24,684 nucleotides of DNA. It comes from a virus. A program made the translations under genes and the position numbers. This document shows positions 1 to 6,256 of the stretch, piece after piece. Where the stretch lies: the IMG/VR virus record IMGVR_UViG_3300021081_000019, positions 1-24,684 of that record, one strand, 5' to 3'. Positions within the stretch are counted from its first letter, which is position 1. Each line of letters opens with the position of its first letter. The notes beneath the pieces are model-generated. The model saw only the letters and a list, made by a program, of their open reading frames with translations. It was not told where the DNA came from and did not search any database.

Positions 1-1
1 T

Positions 2-211
2 GGCTGCTGGCTCTCTACCCGGCTTGGACTGACGGCCGAGACGTACCGCACCTGGTTTGCGGAAGGCACGCCGGCGGAATGGGTGCAGGCGCTCGACGCC
101 ATCCAGCAGACGCTGACGCAGTGCAAACGCGAGGCGGCGCAGGCCGCGCTGGCGCACCCCAGCAGGCCCGTGCAGGGCGCCTTGTTCGACAAGGAGGACG
201 CTCCACCATGA
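2..211 (+). CDS. C-terminal fragment of an unidentified protein (cut by window edge)
   Basis: The frame is open from the left edge to TGA at 209-211 and encodes the last 69 residues of a longer protein. Its stop overlaps the ATG of the next gene (ATGA), the coupling seen throughout this small operon. The fragment is partly helical, with a TWFAEGTPAEW segment followed by an amphipathic helix rich in Gln and Ala, and ends in a short acidic tail (FDKEDAPP). No domain is recognised. Its position upstream of small zinc-ribbon proteins suggests an early or accessory phage operon, but that is inference. The reading frame choice rests on the four-base overlap and the absence of stops. Confidence 0.6.
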   Translation, partial: GCWLSTRLGLTAETYRTWFAEGTPAEWVQALDAIQQTLTQCKREAAQAALAHPSRPVQGALFDKEDAPP

Positions 212-429
212 CCACCTGCACCATCTGCGCCGCCCCCTGCCCCGGCGCCGACACCGACGACGAGGCGGTCTGCCTGGCGTGCCACGCCGCCAACCTCGCC
301 GGCGCGGAGCTGCGGCCCCCGGCGAGTGTCACACGGCGCTGGCGTCGGCTGCTGGGCGAAGGGGAGCGGGCGCTGCCGGGGTATCTGCGGGCGGTGGTGG
401 CGGGCGAGGACGAAGGGAGGGAGGCGTGA
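208..429 (+). CDS. Small CxxC zinc-ribbon-like protein (73 aa)
   Basis: ATG at 208 overlaps the preceding stop by four bases and follows an AAGGAGG-type ribosome binding site. The 73-residue product opens with two cysteine pairs: CTIC near residues 4-7, then CLAC after the acidic DTDDEAV stretch, with an extra Cys-Pro between them. This is the layout of a small zinc ribbon or treble-clef fold. The remainder is basic and helical (VTRRWRRLLGEGER). Such short zinc-binding proteins are common in phage early regions and may bind nucleic acid or host proteins, but no specific family is recognised. The stop overlaps the GTG start of the next gene. Confidence 0.72.
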   Translation: MTTCTICAAPCPGADTDDEAVCLACHAANLAGAELRPPASVTRRWRRLLGEGERALPGYLRAVVAGEDEGREA

Positions 430-884
430 GCCAGACCACATCTGAGTCTGAGAGCATCGCAATCGTCGTGACGTGTACCTCGTGTGGCGAACCGCTGAGC
501 GCGGAGGAAGAGGACGCCCCACGCCCCGGCGAAGGTGACGCCGAGCTGTGCGACGACTGCTGGCGCGAGTTCTACGAGTTCGACTGCGCCTGGTGCGAGG
601 ATAGCGAGCACCAGGACGTGCAGCATGTGCTGCTCGTCGTGTTCGACGCCGCGGAGGCAGGGGTGGCCCTCCCTGGCGTCTACCGGATCGACGCGCTCCC
701 CTATTTCAGCCAGCCCGCCGTCGGGCACGGACGGCTCTGGGAGGACGCGCTGACCTGGCTCGGCTCCCTGCCCGCCTGTCACGCGGACGGCTACCCTTGC
801 GGGCACCTGTGCCGCAGGTGCCAGCGCCGTGCCCTGGACGATGTGCTGTACGGGACGCGCTGCGGCGTGGCGGCGCTGCCATGA
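426..884 (+). CDS. Cysteine-rich putative zinc-binding protein (152 aa)
   Basis: A GTG start at 426 overlaps the previous stop (GTGA) and is preceded by a strong GGGAGGGAGG stretch; this start is preferred over longer in-frame extensions, which lie within the upstream gene. The 152-residue product has at least four cysteine pairs: CTSC, CDDC and CAWC in the first 60 residues, and CGHLCRRC near the C-terminus. This suggests one or two zinc-binding modules flanking a hydrophobic beta-rich middle. The CGHLCRRC part resembles a RING- or zinc-ribbon-like knuckle, but I cannot assign a family. It is coupled to the next gene by ATGA at 881-884. Confidence 0.72.
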   Translation: MSQTTSESESIAIVVTCTSCGEPLSAEEEDAPRPGEGDAELCDDCWREFYEFDCAWCEDSEHQDVQHVLLVVFDAAEAGVALPGVYRIDALPYFSQPAVGHGRLWEDALTWLGSLPACHADGYPCGHLCRRCQRRALDDVLYGTRCGVAALP

Positions 885-1003
885 GCGCGGTCGAGGAGGA
901 GTGCCTGCGACTGCTTGCCGCAGACTATGCCATCTGGCGCATGCGGCACGGCGTGCGCCTCAACTACCTGGCCTACCTGCGGGCCCTCGGACTGGACCTG
1001 TGA
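881..1003 (+). CDS. 40-aa helical peptide, paralogue of the gene at 1519
   Basis: ATG at 881 overlaps the stop of the preceding gene by four bases, and its own TGA (1001-1003) overlaps the next GTG start. The 40-residue product is essentially one or two helices. Its core (EECLRLLAADYAIWR) closely matches the product of the gene starting at 1519 (DECLALLAAAYAVWR), so the two are paralogues within one operon. The overlaps at both ends, at the same four-base spacing as its neighbours, argue that this very short frame is translated. Function is unknown. Confidence 0.6.
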   Translation: MSAVEEECLRLLAADYAIWRMRHGVRLNYLAYLRALGLDL

Positions 1004-1221
1004 GACACGAGAGCCGCAGCACGGCGGCGCACGACGCCAAACACCACCCGCTCTCCATGGCCCACACCGAGGCGGCGGCGGCGAACGGCCTGCTCGTCTA
1101 CGTCGTGTGCGGGTGGCAGGGCTGTCCGCAACGCCTGGAGGTGGACGCGGCCGTGTGGCAGGCGGAGGTGGCGAGGCGGGGGAAGGCGGGGCTGGAGAGA
1201 CCGGAGGAGGACGAGGCATGA
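1000..1221 (+). CDS. Hypothetical protein, 73 aa
   Basis: The GTG start at 1000 is chosen because it overlaps the upstream stop (GTGA), matching the rest of the operon. An in-frame ATG at 1057 would give a 54-residue alternative. The conserved-looking part is the C-terminal half: a hydrophobic strand (LLVYVVCGWQGC) with two cysteines four residues apart, followed by an amphipathic helix and a highly charged tail (RPEEDEA). The CGWQGC knuckle could be half of a metal site. No family is recognised. The stop overlaps the ATG of the next gene at 1218. Confidence 0.55.
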   Translation: MRHESRSTAAHDAKHHPLSMAHTEAAAANGLLVYVVCGWQGCPQRLEVDAAVWQAEVARRGKAGLERPEEDEA

Positions 1222-1526
1222 CGACGGTGGCACTGTTCGAGGAGTTGTGTACGCTGGTGGACGGCCTGGCCTGCCAGGTGCACCTCCTGGCGCCGTCGCC
1301 GGAGCAGTACGCGCTGCAGGCGCTGCTGGGGCGCTTCGAGGCGCTGGTGCAGCAGGTCCGGGAGGACGGGGGCACGGAGGCTGGTCCCCAGCCTGGCCCC
1401 CAGCCTGGCCCCCAGCCTGGCACCGCCGGCTGGAGCCAGGCCCACCCGCCGGTCTACGGCACGCTGCCGGAGGCGTTCTACGCGGCGCTCGGGGAGGACA
1501 CAGAGGAGGAGGCGCCGCATGCCTGA
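1218..1526 (+). CDS. Hypothetical protein with a PQPG tandem repeat (102 aa)
   Basis: ATG at 1218 overlaps the previous stop by four bases and follows GGAGGAGGAC. Residues 1-50 form a leucine-rich amphipathic helix pair (FEELCTLVDGLACQVHLL, then LQALLGRFEALVQQV) that may oligomerise as a coiled coil. Residues about 55-70 are a flexible Pro-Gln-Pro-Gly linker made by a 12-bp triplicated DNA unit. The C-terminus has aromatic residues (VYGTLPEAFYAAL) and an acidic end. The helix-linker-short-motif design suggests a small adaptor, but function is unknown. It overlaps the next gene by 8 bases. Confidence 0.65.
   Translation: MTTVALFEELCTLVDGLACQVHLLAPSPEQYALQALLGRFEALVQQVREDGGTEAGPQPGPQPGPQPGTAGWSQAHPPVYGTLPEAFYAALGEDTEEEAPHA
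1386..1421 (+). repeat. 12-bp tandem repeat, three perfect copies
   Basis: CCCCAGCCTGGC occurs three times back to back at 1386-1397, 1398-1409 and 1410-1421. It is in frame in the host gene and encodes a Pro-Gln-Pro-Gly linker. The copies are identical in DNA, which suggests recent slippage expansion. Confidence 0.9.
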
Positions 1527-1818
1527 CGACGTCCGCGACGAGTGTCTCGCGCTGCTTGCCGCCGCCTATGCCGTCTGGCGGTGCCGGCGCGGCCGCCGGC
1601 GTGGGAGGCGGCGCTGGGAGAAGGGGAGGCGGCGGGCTAGCCCTCGCACGTCTGACACGGCACCGCCTGCGCGCGCAGCAGCACGCCGCGCACGGTGGTC
1701 ACATAGTCCACATGGCAGTGCGCCTGCGTGTCGTCGTCGTACAGCACCCACAGCACGACCGTGCCCTGGAGCACCACACAGCGCGTCCCGCCGACGACCA
1801 CCGTCGTCTGCGGCGTGA
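1519..1818 (+). CDS. Small paralogue of the 881 gene with uncertain 3' end (possible frameshift; natural stop near 1640)
   Basis: ATG at 1519 follows GAGGAGGCG and overlaps the previous stop. The first 25 residues (core DECLALLAAAYAVWR) are clearly paralogous to the 40-aa product at 881. After this the annotated frame becomes an arginine-rich run and continues to 1818, antisense for 180 nt through the convergent minus-strand gene, which looks non-coding. Shifting frame near 1590-1600 gives PAWEAALGEGEAAG ending in TAG at 1638-1640, which would converge with the minus-strand gene through a shared CTAG. I read it as a real small gene whose frame is either broken in a GC-rich run or misread. The start is fairly sure; the 3' end is not. 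Confidence 0.4.
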   Translation: MPDDVRDECLALLAAAYAVWRCRRGRRRGRRRWEKGRRRASPRTSDTAPPARAAARRARWSHSPHGSAPACRRRTAPTARPCPGAPHSASRRRPPSSAA

Positions 1819-2185
1819 GCACATCGCCGGCGTCGGAGTGCTGCGATTCGGAGGCGCGACCATGCTCCGGATAGCGTATCCACGTGAAGCTCACCACGTC
1901 TTTGGCGCGCTGGTATTTCAGCAGCGCATCGCCTGACTCGCACAGCGTCACGCCAACCTCGACGCCGTCTGCGAGCGTGACCGCGTAGACGGGCTTGAGC
2001 CGCAGACACGGCAGGTTCTTTTCCCAGAGCCGCTGTTGTTCCTGCACCTGCTGCACCTGCTGCGACTGCACGCCCAAGCGCCAGGCTTTGATTTCATTCC
2101 AGACGGTCGGGACGGAGCCACCCAAAGACAGGATGAGGCCAGGGTAGAGGAGTGCCCAGTGGTACCATTTTGAAGGCTCTGCCAC
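1637..2185 (-). CDS. Membrane-anchored hypothetical protein at the 3' end of the late operon (182 aa)
   Basis: The GTG start at 2185 sits five bases after AAGGAGG, just downstream of the OmpA-like gene, and the gene ends at the convergent junction at 1637. The 182-residue product has one N-terminal hydrophobic segment (about residues 9-30, ALLYPGLILSLGG), then a glutamine-rich helix (QSQQVQQVQEQQ), then a beta-rich domain with several valine runs (TTVVVGGTRCVVLQGTVVLWVL) and a terminal CQTC. This suggests an inner-membrane anchor with a coiled-coil stalk and a soluble domain. It follows the FecR- and OmpA-domain genes with the same orientation and tight spacing, so it probably works in the same envelope process. 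No family is recognised. Confidence 0.7.
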   Translation of the reverse strand: MAEPSKWYHWALLYPGLILSLGGSVPTVWNEIKAWRLGVQSQQVQQVQEQQRLWEKNLPCLRLKPVYAVTLADGVEVGVTLCESGDALLKYQRAKDVVSFTWIRYPEHGRASESQHSDAGDVLTPQTTVVVGGTRCVVLQGTVVLWVLYDDDTQAHCHVDYVTTVRGVLLRAQAVPCQTCEG

Positions 2186-2195
2186 CCTGCCTCCT

Positions 2196-2777
2196 TCACC
2201 TCACCACGATCTCCACGCGTCGGTTGCGCGGTTCCGCCACCTCGTCCGCCGTGGGCACCAACGGCGACCGCTCCCCCCGCCCAACGACCCGAATGAGCGA
2301 GGCCCGCAGCCCCCGGAGCAGCAGCGCCTCCCGTACCGCGACGGCCCGTTCTTTCGAGAGACGGTCATTGGCTTCCAGTGAGCCCTTGCGATCCGTATGG
2401 CCGGTAATCTGCACCTCGACTATCTGGTGCGCCTTGACGTCCTCCAGCAACGCCGTCACCGTACTATCGGCCTCGAGCGGGAGGGCCTGTGCGCCCGTCG
2501 CAAAGAGAATGGTATAGGTGCGTGACGCCGCCGGCGTCGCCTCGAGCACCGTCCCAAAGACCGCCTGCACCTCCGCCGGCGTACTGCTGCGGAGCTGCAC
2601 CCCCGTGCCGCGCAGATCAGCGGTCTGCAGCGGCTCGCGGAGGGTGCGCGTCTCGCTGGCGCTCTCGACCGTCACCTCGGCCGGCGTGTCGGACAGGCTG
2701 CGCACCAGCGTGACGAGGTCCGGAGTGGCGCACGCTGCGAGGAGGAGACACAGACTCACCAGGGCAGACAGACGCAT
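2196..2777 (-). CDS. OmpA-family peptidoglycan-binding lipoprotein (193 aa)
   Basis: The start at 2777 is chosen because it begins a lipoprotein signal (MRLSALVSLCLLLAAC) and follows GGAAAGGAG; an upstream in-frame ATG would add 12 residues ahead of the signal. Cys16 is the predicted lipidated residue, and the following Ala-Thr favours outer-membrane sorting. Residues about 85-193 form an OmpA C-terminal domain. Visible hallmarks are YTILFATG, TGHTDRKG, NDRLSKERAVAVREAL and the closing RNRRVEIVV. This fold binds diaminopimelate-type peptidoglycan. It is separated from the FecR-like gene by one base, so the two are translated together. Such a gene at the end of a phage late operon is unusual; it may be a moron, an exclusion factor or part of a lysis apparatus. 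The domain call is secure, the role is not. Confidence 0.9.
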   Translation of the reverse strand: MRLSALVSLCLLLAACATPDLVTLVRSLSDTPAEVTVESASETRTLREPLQTADLRGTGVQLRSSTPAEVQAVFGTVLEATPAASRTYTILFATGAQALPLEADSTVTALLEDVKAHQIVEVQITGHTDRKGSLEANDRLSKERAVAVREALLLRGLRASLIRVVGRGERSPLVPTADEVAEPRNRRVEIVVR

Positions 2778-2778
2778 C

Positions 2779-3225
2779 TCACTCCTTTCCGGCGCGAATC
2801 CCCACCTGCGCATCGCTCACCCGCACCGTCGCTTTCGGTGTCGTCACGGCCAGGCTGTTGCCACGCTCGCGCTTCCCGAGCAGCCCTGACTGCACGGCGA
2901 GCGTGCCCGCCGGCAACTCAGCGCGCATCTGGCCTGTCTGCCTCGTGGCATCCCACGAAAAATGGCGCAGCACCAGCCGACTCCTGGGACCAAGCGCCAG
3001 GCGGGTGTCATCGACCAGTGTGACCGCGACACTACTCGCCTTGTCGCCGGTCATGAGACTATCCCCCTCGTGCAGCACCATCCCAGGAGTGGCCGGCTGG
3101 GACGTCTGCGACCGCAGGAGCGTCACGACGCCCGACGTGGACTTCACCAGGCCAATCGCCGCCGGCTCCTGGGCCCAGACCGGCAGGGCCAGGAGCAGGG
3201 CGAGGCTGACCACCACGGACACCAT
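2779..3225 (-). CDS. Secreted FecR-domain protein (148 aa)
   Basis: ATG at 3225 starts a classic signal peptide (VVVSLALLLALPVWA) with likely cleavage before Gln19, placing the mature protein in the periplasm. Residues about 28-140 read as a FecR domain: a beta-rich repeat with LHEGDSLMTGDKASSVAVTL, the DDTRLALGPRSRLVL stretch and a late VTTPKATVRV segment. FecR domains are known from periplasmic sensing of siderophore receptors, and stand-alone secreted versions occur beside OmpA genes in many bacteria; the partner here is the OmpA lipoprotein one base downstream. No sigma factor or TonB receptor is nearby, so classical Fec signalling is unlikely. It could bind peptidoglycan or an outer-membrane protein. 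Confidence 0.82.
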   Translation of the reverse strand: MVSVVVSLALLLALPVWAQEPAAIGLVKSTSGVVTLLRSQTSQPATPGMVLHEGDSLMTGDKASSVAVTLVDDTRLALGPRSRLVLRHFSWDATRQTGQMRAELPAGTLAVQSGLLGKRERGNSLAVTTPKATVRVSDAQVGIRAGKE

Positions 3226-3228
3226 CAG

Positions 3229-3369
3229 TCAGCGGCCGAGCGGGACAGCGCGCAGGAATGCAATGATTGCCAGGAGCCATACAGCCGGCCAGAGCATGCA
3301 CTTGCCCATGGCGTGGACGATCGTCACGACACATGCTGCGACCGCGAGGAGGATCTGGACCGTCAGCAT
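3229..3369 (-). CDS. 46-aa membrane protein with two hydrophobic helices (holin-like candidate)
   Basis: ATG at 3369 follows AAGGAG at a six-base spacing, and the frame ends with TGA at 3229-3231, four bases before the FecR-like start. The 46-residue peptide has a first hydrophobic helix (about residues 3-18, VQILLAVAACVVTIV), a short turn with His, Gly and Lys, then a second (about residues 25-39, LWPAVWLLAIIAFL) and a basic end. Two-helix hairpins of this size include class II-type holins and other phage membrane peptides. Its place directly after the appendage genes and before three envelope-targeted proteins supports a membrane or lysis role. No sequence family is recognised, so holin is only a hypothesis. 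Confidence 0.6.
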   Translation of the reverse strand: MLTVQILLAVAACVVTIVHAMGKCMLWPAVWLLAIIAFLRAVPLGR

Positions 3370-3380
3370 GGGGGACTCCT

Positions 3381-3716
3381 TCACCAGGTGCGTTCCTGCA
3401 CGGTCAGCCGGCCGGTGAGGGTCCCGCGCTGATCCGCCCCGTTGTCCACCGTCAGCGTCGCGAGCACCGTACTGCCGGCCGGCGGCAGCACGACCGTGTC
3501 GCGGATGACGCCCTGGAAGAACCCCTGCGAGCCAGGCACATAGGCCAGTGCTTGCGGCCAGGTCTCCCCACCCAGCGCCACGCCGGCGCTATCGGTGAGC
3601 GTGTACTGCACGGTGGCTGCCGAGGTGAGATAGACGACGGCGCCGGTCTGATCAATGGTCGAGAGCTGCCGCGCGCGGAGAAGGCTATCGTTATCTAAGA
3701 AGAGTAAACCGGACAT
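3381..3716 (-). CDS. Small beta-rich baseplate/appendage protein (111 aa)
   Basis: ATG at 3716 is preferred because AGGAGG lies just upstream; longer in-frame starts produce an arginine-rich shadow of the neighbouring gene. The product reads as one compact beta-sandwich: a ligand-like opening (GLLFLDNDSLL), alternating strands (GAVVYLTSAATVQYTL, DSAGVALGG) and a later pair (GSTVLATLTVDNG, GTLTGRLTV). The pattern of tandem strands around a DxxG turn resembles the N-terminal Ig-like domain of upper-baseplate (BppU-type) proteins, but the similarity is at pattern level only. It overlaps the upstream gene by 22 bases and lies in the appendage block after the fibres. Confidence 0.72.
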   Translation of the reverse strand: MSGLLFLDNDSLLRARQLSTIDQTGAVVYLTSAATVQYTLTDSAGVALGGETWPQALAYVPGSQGFFQGVIRDTVVLPPAGSTVLATLTVDNGADQRGTLTGRLTVQERTW

Positions 3717-3958
3717 CCGCAGACCTCCTGAGCCGGACACGTCGTCGTGACCTGTCCGACACCGATACGTGGACCGCATACCACCACGCCCGTCACCGCT
3801 GGCGTGACCTCCACGGCGGCACAGCCAATCACGGGCACGACGTCGATCATGCCGCAAATGGCGATGCGACGCGGCACCGACGCGTAGGTGCCCCGGCCCA
3901 GGCGAAAGACGCCGATCCCCAGGCCGAGGACCTGGCTGCGCAGATCGCCAGCGGGCAT
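3695..3958 (-). CDS. Hypothetical appendage-region protein (87 aa)
   Basis: ATG at 3958 follows GGGGGGTAAC and starts immediately after the stop of the 588-aa gene, which supports this start over an extension that would run back into that gene. The 87-residue product is mainly short hydrophobic strands (VLGLGIGVFRLGRG, MIDVVPVIGCAAVEV, VTGVVVCGP) and contains five cysteines, four of them in the last half and three within TTCPAQEVCGCP. It could be a small beta-barrel or a structural cap protein. No family is recognised. The C-terminus overlaps the next gene by 22 bases, so the two are translationally coupled. Confidence 0.6.
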   Translation of the reverse strand: MPAGDLRSQVLGLGIGVFRLGRGTYASVPRRIAICGMIDVVPVIGCAAVEVTPAVTGVVVCGPRIGVGQVTTTCPAQEVCGCPVYSS

Positions 3959-3959
3959 G

Positions 3960-5726
3960 TTACCCCCCTGCTGACACGATGGGCTCAGCCGCGTCATCCA
4001 TGACTAAAGGAATCTGGGCTAATTCCGTGGTGCCATTCACCCGGTAGACCGTGAGAGAGCCCTGATGCGAGGTGGTATCTCTGCGATGTCCGCTGCCAAT
4101 CGCCATGAGCCCATAGAGTGAGTTGATGGCTAAGGCCTCGCCGTCGGGACTCGCCTCGATGGCGCTGGTGTGGCGCCGCGCCAAGATGTCGGCCATCTTC
4201 TCGCACGCCGCCGCCGCCAGCGCCACCGCCGTCACCGCGTTTGCCGCCAGCGTCATCGGCGAGCCGACGGCGGCCGGTTGCGGCGGCAGATTATCCGTCT
4301 TGGCTTTGATCGCTGCCACCTCTGTGTCGATATACCCGGCAATCGTCGCCAGCTCCGCACTGAGGGCACTGAACGACGCGGCAAGCACTGAGGCATCTGC
4401 TGGGTCAGGCGGCAAGGCATCGGTTTTGGCCTTTACCTGGTCCACAGTCGATTGCGACGCCACCAGGTCACCAATGCCCAGGTTGTCGAGAAAGCCAGCT
4501 CTGAGAGCCGTCAGGCGTGCAAGAAGGGCATTCGTATCGGTCTTCACGCCGGCGACATCCGCAGAGACGCTCGCGCCTGCTGGCGCCCCGAGCCTGACAA
4601 AGGCATCCCCGGTCTGCGGGGTATTGCCCGTGTAGGTGGTCACCGTGTCGGTGAGCGTCACGCGCGCCACGGCGCCGGTAGCCTCGTCGAGTTGCACGTC
4701 GCCGTCCGGATTGGCGGTACCGACGAGATAGTTTTTACTGGGCAGCTTGTTAAAGACCGCCGTCAGATGCGCCGCATCGGTGGTGCTCCAGGTGGCAGAG
4801 ACGACGTCGAGGACCTGGGCGTAGGCCGACAGAGTAAACGTGCTCCCGCCCAGCAGCGCGCTGACGTCGAAGCGTATCTGCTCCAGGGTGGCCACACTCG
4901 ATACGGTGTACATCCAGCGGGAGACCCCCAGCGCCGGCTGCGCCACCGGGAAGAGTGCGAGGGAGAGATCCCCGCTGAGTGAGCCGGTCGCCGTCAGTGT
5001 CGGCGGTGTGTCGGCGTTGACCGCTGCCCCATCACCGTCATAGGTGCGCAGCTCGACGGTATACAGCACGCTCCCGGTCTCGGGCCGCTCGAACTGCTGC
5101 ACGGTCGTGAGGACCAGGCGGCGACTGGCGGACTGGTTCAGCGCCTCGACGTCGGCCCGGCTCGCGACGGGACCGCCCACGTTCAGGGTGTCGAGATAGG
5201 CCGCCCTGGCCGCTGTCAGCCGCGTCGTGAGTGTCCCCGTGTCCGCATGCACGGCGGCGACGTCGGCGCTGACGCTGGCGCCGGCGGGGGTCCCGAGCCG
5301 GGCGTAGGCGTCACCGCTCTGAGGGGTGTCGCCGGTGTACGCCGTGATGGTGTCGGCGAGGGTGACGCGCGGCAGCACCACGCCGGTCTGCGCATCCGCA
5401 GAGAGCAGCGTCTTGAAGTCGGTGCCCAGTGTCCGCGTCGGCTGGATCTGCACCGTGACGTCATCCCACTGCCCGTCCGGATCATGCGCCACGACGTCCA
5501 CCTGCTGCGTCACGGTCATTTCCGTGGCGCTGAGCTGCACGCGCACCAGGGCGGAGCCGGCCGGTGCCACGGTCGGCAGGGTGGCGAGGTTCACCAGAGC
5601 GCCGTGGTCCTGGCTCACCTGAAAGTCGCCGGCTGCCAGCGTCGGATTGGCGCGCAGGGCGCCGGTGGCAGCGTCGATCAGGGTCAGGGTAAAGTCGTAG
5701 GCGACGCCGCGGATGGGGTCTGGCAT
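3960..5726 (-). CDS. Phage tail fibre/baseplate protein with two internal repeat modules (588 aa)
   Basis: ATG at 5726 follows AGGAGGACGT; the frame upstream of it is antisense-like, arginine-rich shadow and is left out. Residues 1-100 are a beta-rich Ig-like start (YDFTLTLIDAATGAL). Residues 121-195 and 356-430 are homologous modules with the signature YTGxTPQxGDAxxRLGxPAGASVSADVA, each followed by a helix. Residues about 196-350 form another beta domain. The C-terminus (about 480-588) has the MADILARRHTSAIEAS helix and a LTVYRVNGTTELAQIPL hairpin, a combination I recognise from many phage tail and fibre proteins. It probably forms part of the tip or side-fibre complex. Receptor binding is inferred from position, not shown. 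Confidence 0.82.
   Translation of the reverse strand: MPDPIRGVAYDFTLTLIDAATGALRANPTLAAGDFQVSQDHGALVNLATLPTVAPAGSALVRVQLSATEMTVTQQVDVVAHDPDGQWDDVTVQIQPTRTLGTDFKTLLSADAQTGVVLPRVTLADTITAYTGDTPQSGDAYARLGTPAGASVSADVAAVHADTGTLTTRLTAARAAYLDTLNVGGPVASRADVEALNQSASRRLVLTTVQQFERPETGSVLYTVELRTYDGDGAAVNADTPPTLTATGSLSGDLSLALFPVAQPALGVSRWMYTVSSVATLEQIRFDVSALLGGSTFTLSAYAQVLDVVSATWSTTDAAHLTAVFNKLPSKNYLVGTANPDGDVQLDEATGAVARVTLTDTVTTYTGNTPQTGDAFVRLGAPAGASVSADVAGVKTDTNALLARLTALRAGFLDNLGIGDLVASQSTVDQVKAKTDALPPDPADASVLAASFSALSAELATIAGYIDTEVAAIKAKTDNLPPQPAAVGSPMTLAANAVTAVALAAAACEKMADILARRHTSAIEASPDGEALAINSLYGLMAIGSGHRRDTTSHQGSLTVYRVNGTTELAQIPLVMDDAAEPIVSAGG
4437..4661 (-). repeat. Internal protein repeat, copy 2 (residues 356-430 of the 588-aa protein)
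   Basis: This copy encodes YTGNTPQTGDAFVRLG and PAGASVSADVAGV, then a matching helix (LTALRAGFLDNLG) and the start of a VKAKTDALPP linker. It aligns with copy 1, 705 nt away. Confidence 0.8.
5142..5366 (-). repeat. Internal protein repeat, copy 1 (residues 121-195 of the 588-aa protein)
   Basis: This copy encodes YTGDTPQSGDAYARLG and PAGASVSADVAAV followed by a Thr/Leu helix. It is about 225 nt long and aligns with copy 2 without large gaps. DNA identity is still visible, for example around the sequence encoding PAGASVSADV. Confidence 0.8.
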
Positions 5727-5959
5727 ACGTCCTCCTCTTGCGGACTGGCGAGCAGTTCTTCTAAGACCTGCACGGCGCCGCTGATGCGCAGCAGGGTCTC
5801 GGTGAGAGACGCGCGGCGTTGCTCCAGGAGCGCCAGGGCCTGCTGCCCGGCGTACAGCTCCTGGCGCAGCGCCTGCAGGCGGGTCTCCAGCGCCGCCGGC
5901 GTCACGCCGCCGCCGCACGCCGCCGCCACGCACGCGGCGAGGGCGCCTGGGCGGGTCAT
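5684..5959 (-). CDS. Small coiled-coil protein in the fibre block (91 aa)
   Basis: ATG at 5959 overlaps the upstream stop by four bases (ATGA), and the 3' end overlaps the 588-aa gene by 43 bases. After a short Ala/Cys-rich start, residues about 20-70 form a long amphipathic helix with heptad leucines (LETRLQALRQELYAGQQALA, then LLRISGAVQVLEELL). This is a probable oligomeric coiled coil. The C-terminal 20 residues are Ser/Thr/Pro-rich and lie entirely in the overlap. It may be a fibre-assembly chaperone or a structural rod, but no family is recognised. Confidence 0.7.
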   Translation of the reverse strand: MTRPGALAACVAAACGGGVTPAALETRLQALRQELYAGQQALALLEQRRASLTETLLRISGAVQVLEELLASPQEEDVCQTPSAASPTTLP

Positions 5960-6243
5960 AGGAATCTCGCCGCGAGCTGTGCGAGCGCCGGATAGCCCTG
6001 CTGGATGGCCGGCAGCAGCAGGGTCGTGAGCACATACAGGCCGTCATCCACCTGCGTTTTCGTGAGGCCGGACAGCTCCGCCACTTCATCCAGTTCCTCC
6101 TGCGTCAGCGTGGTCTTGACGCCGCCGGCGCTGTCGTAAATCTGCGCCAGGCCGGCGAGCTTCGGCTGAACGTCGAGCAAGAGTTGTTTGCAGACCGCAA
6201 ATGATTTCGCCAAGGTATCGCGTTCCAGAGTACTCATAGGCAT
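5956..6243 (-). CDS. Small helical hypothetical protein (95 aa)
   Basis: ATG at 6243 sits seven bases after AAAGGA; a second ATG two codons later is an alternative. The 95-residue product is all-helical in appearance: DTLAKSFAVCKQLLLDVQPK, a Gly-Gly loop, TLTQEELDEVAELSGL and a final helix (LYVLTTLLLPAIQQGYPALA). The TQEELDEVAELSGLT part looks like a small helix-turn-helix-type or four-helix bundle surface, but no DNA-binding role is implied in this structural context. It lies between the fibres and the 588-aa appendage protein with a four-base overlap to the next gene. It may be an assembly factor. Confidence 0.7.
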   Translation of the reverse strand: MPMSTLERDTLAKSFAVCKQLLLDVQPKLAGLAQIYDSAGGVKTTLTQEELDEVAELSGLTKTQVDDGLYVLTTLLLPAIQQGYPALAQLAARFL

Positions 6244-6256
6244 AGGACGTTCCTTT

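Noticed and set aside
4437-5366. Diversity-generating retroelement (template and variable repeats)
   Set aside because: The two repeats are in-frame protein modules with scattered synonymous changes, and no reverse transcriptase is seen in the window.
5727-6089. Upstream extension of the 588-aa appendage gene
   Set aside because: The extra N-terminus is Arg/Pro-rich and overlaps two real genes; the ATG at 5726 has AGGAGGACGT just upstream.
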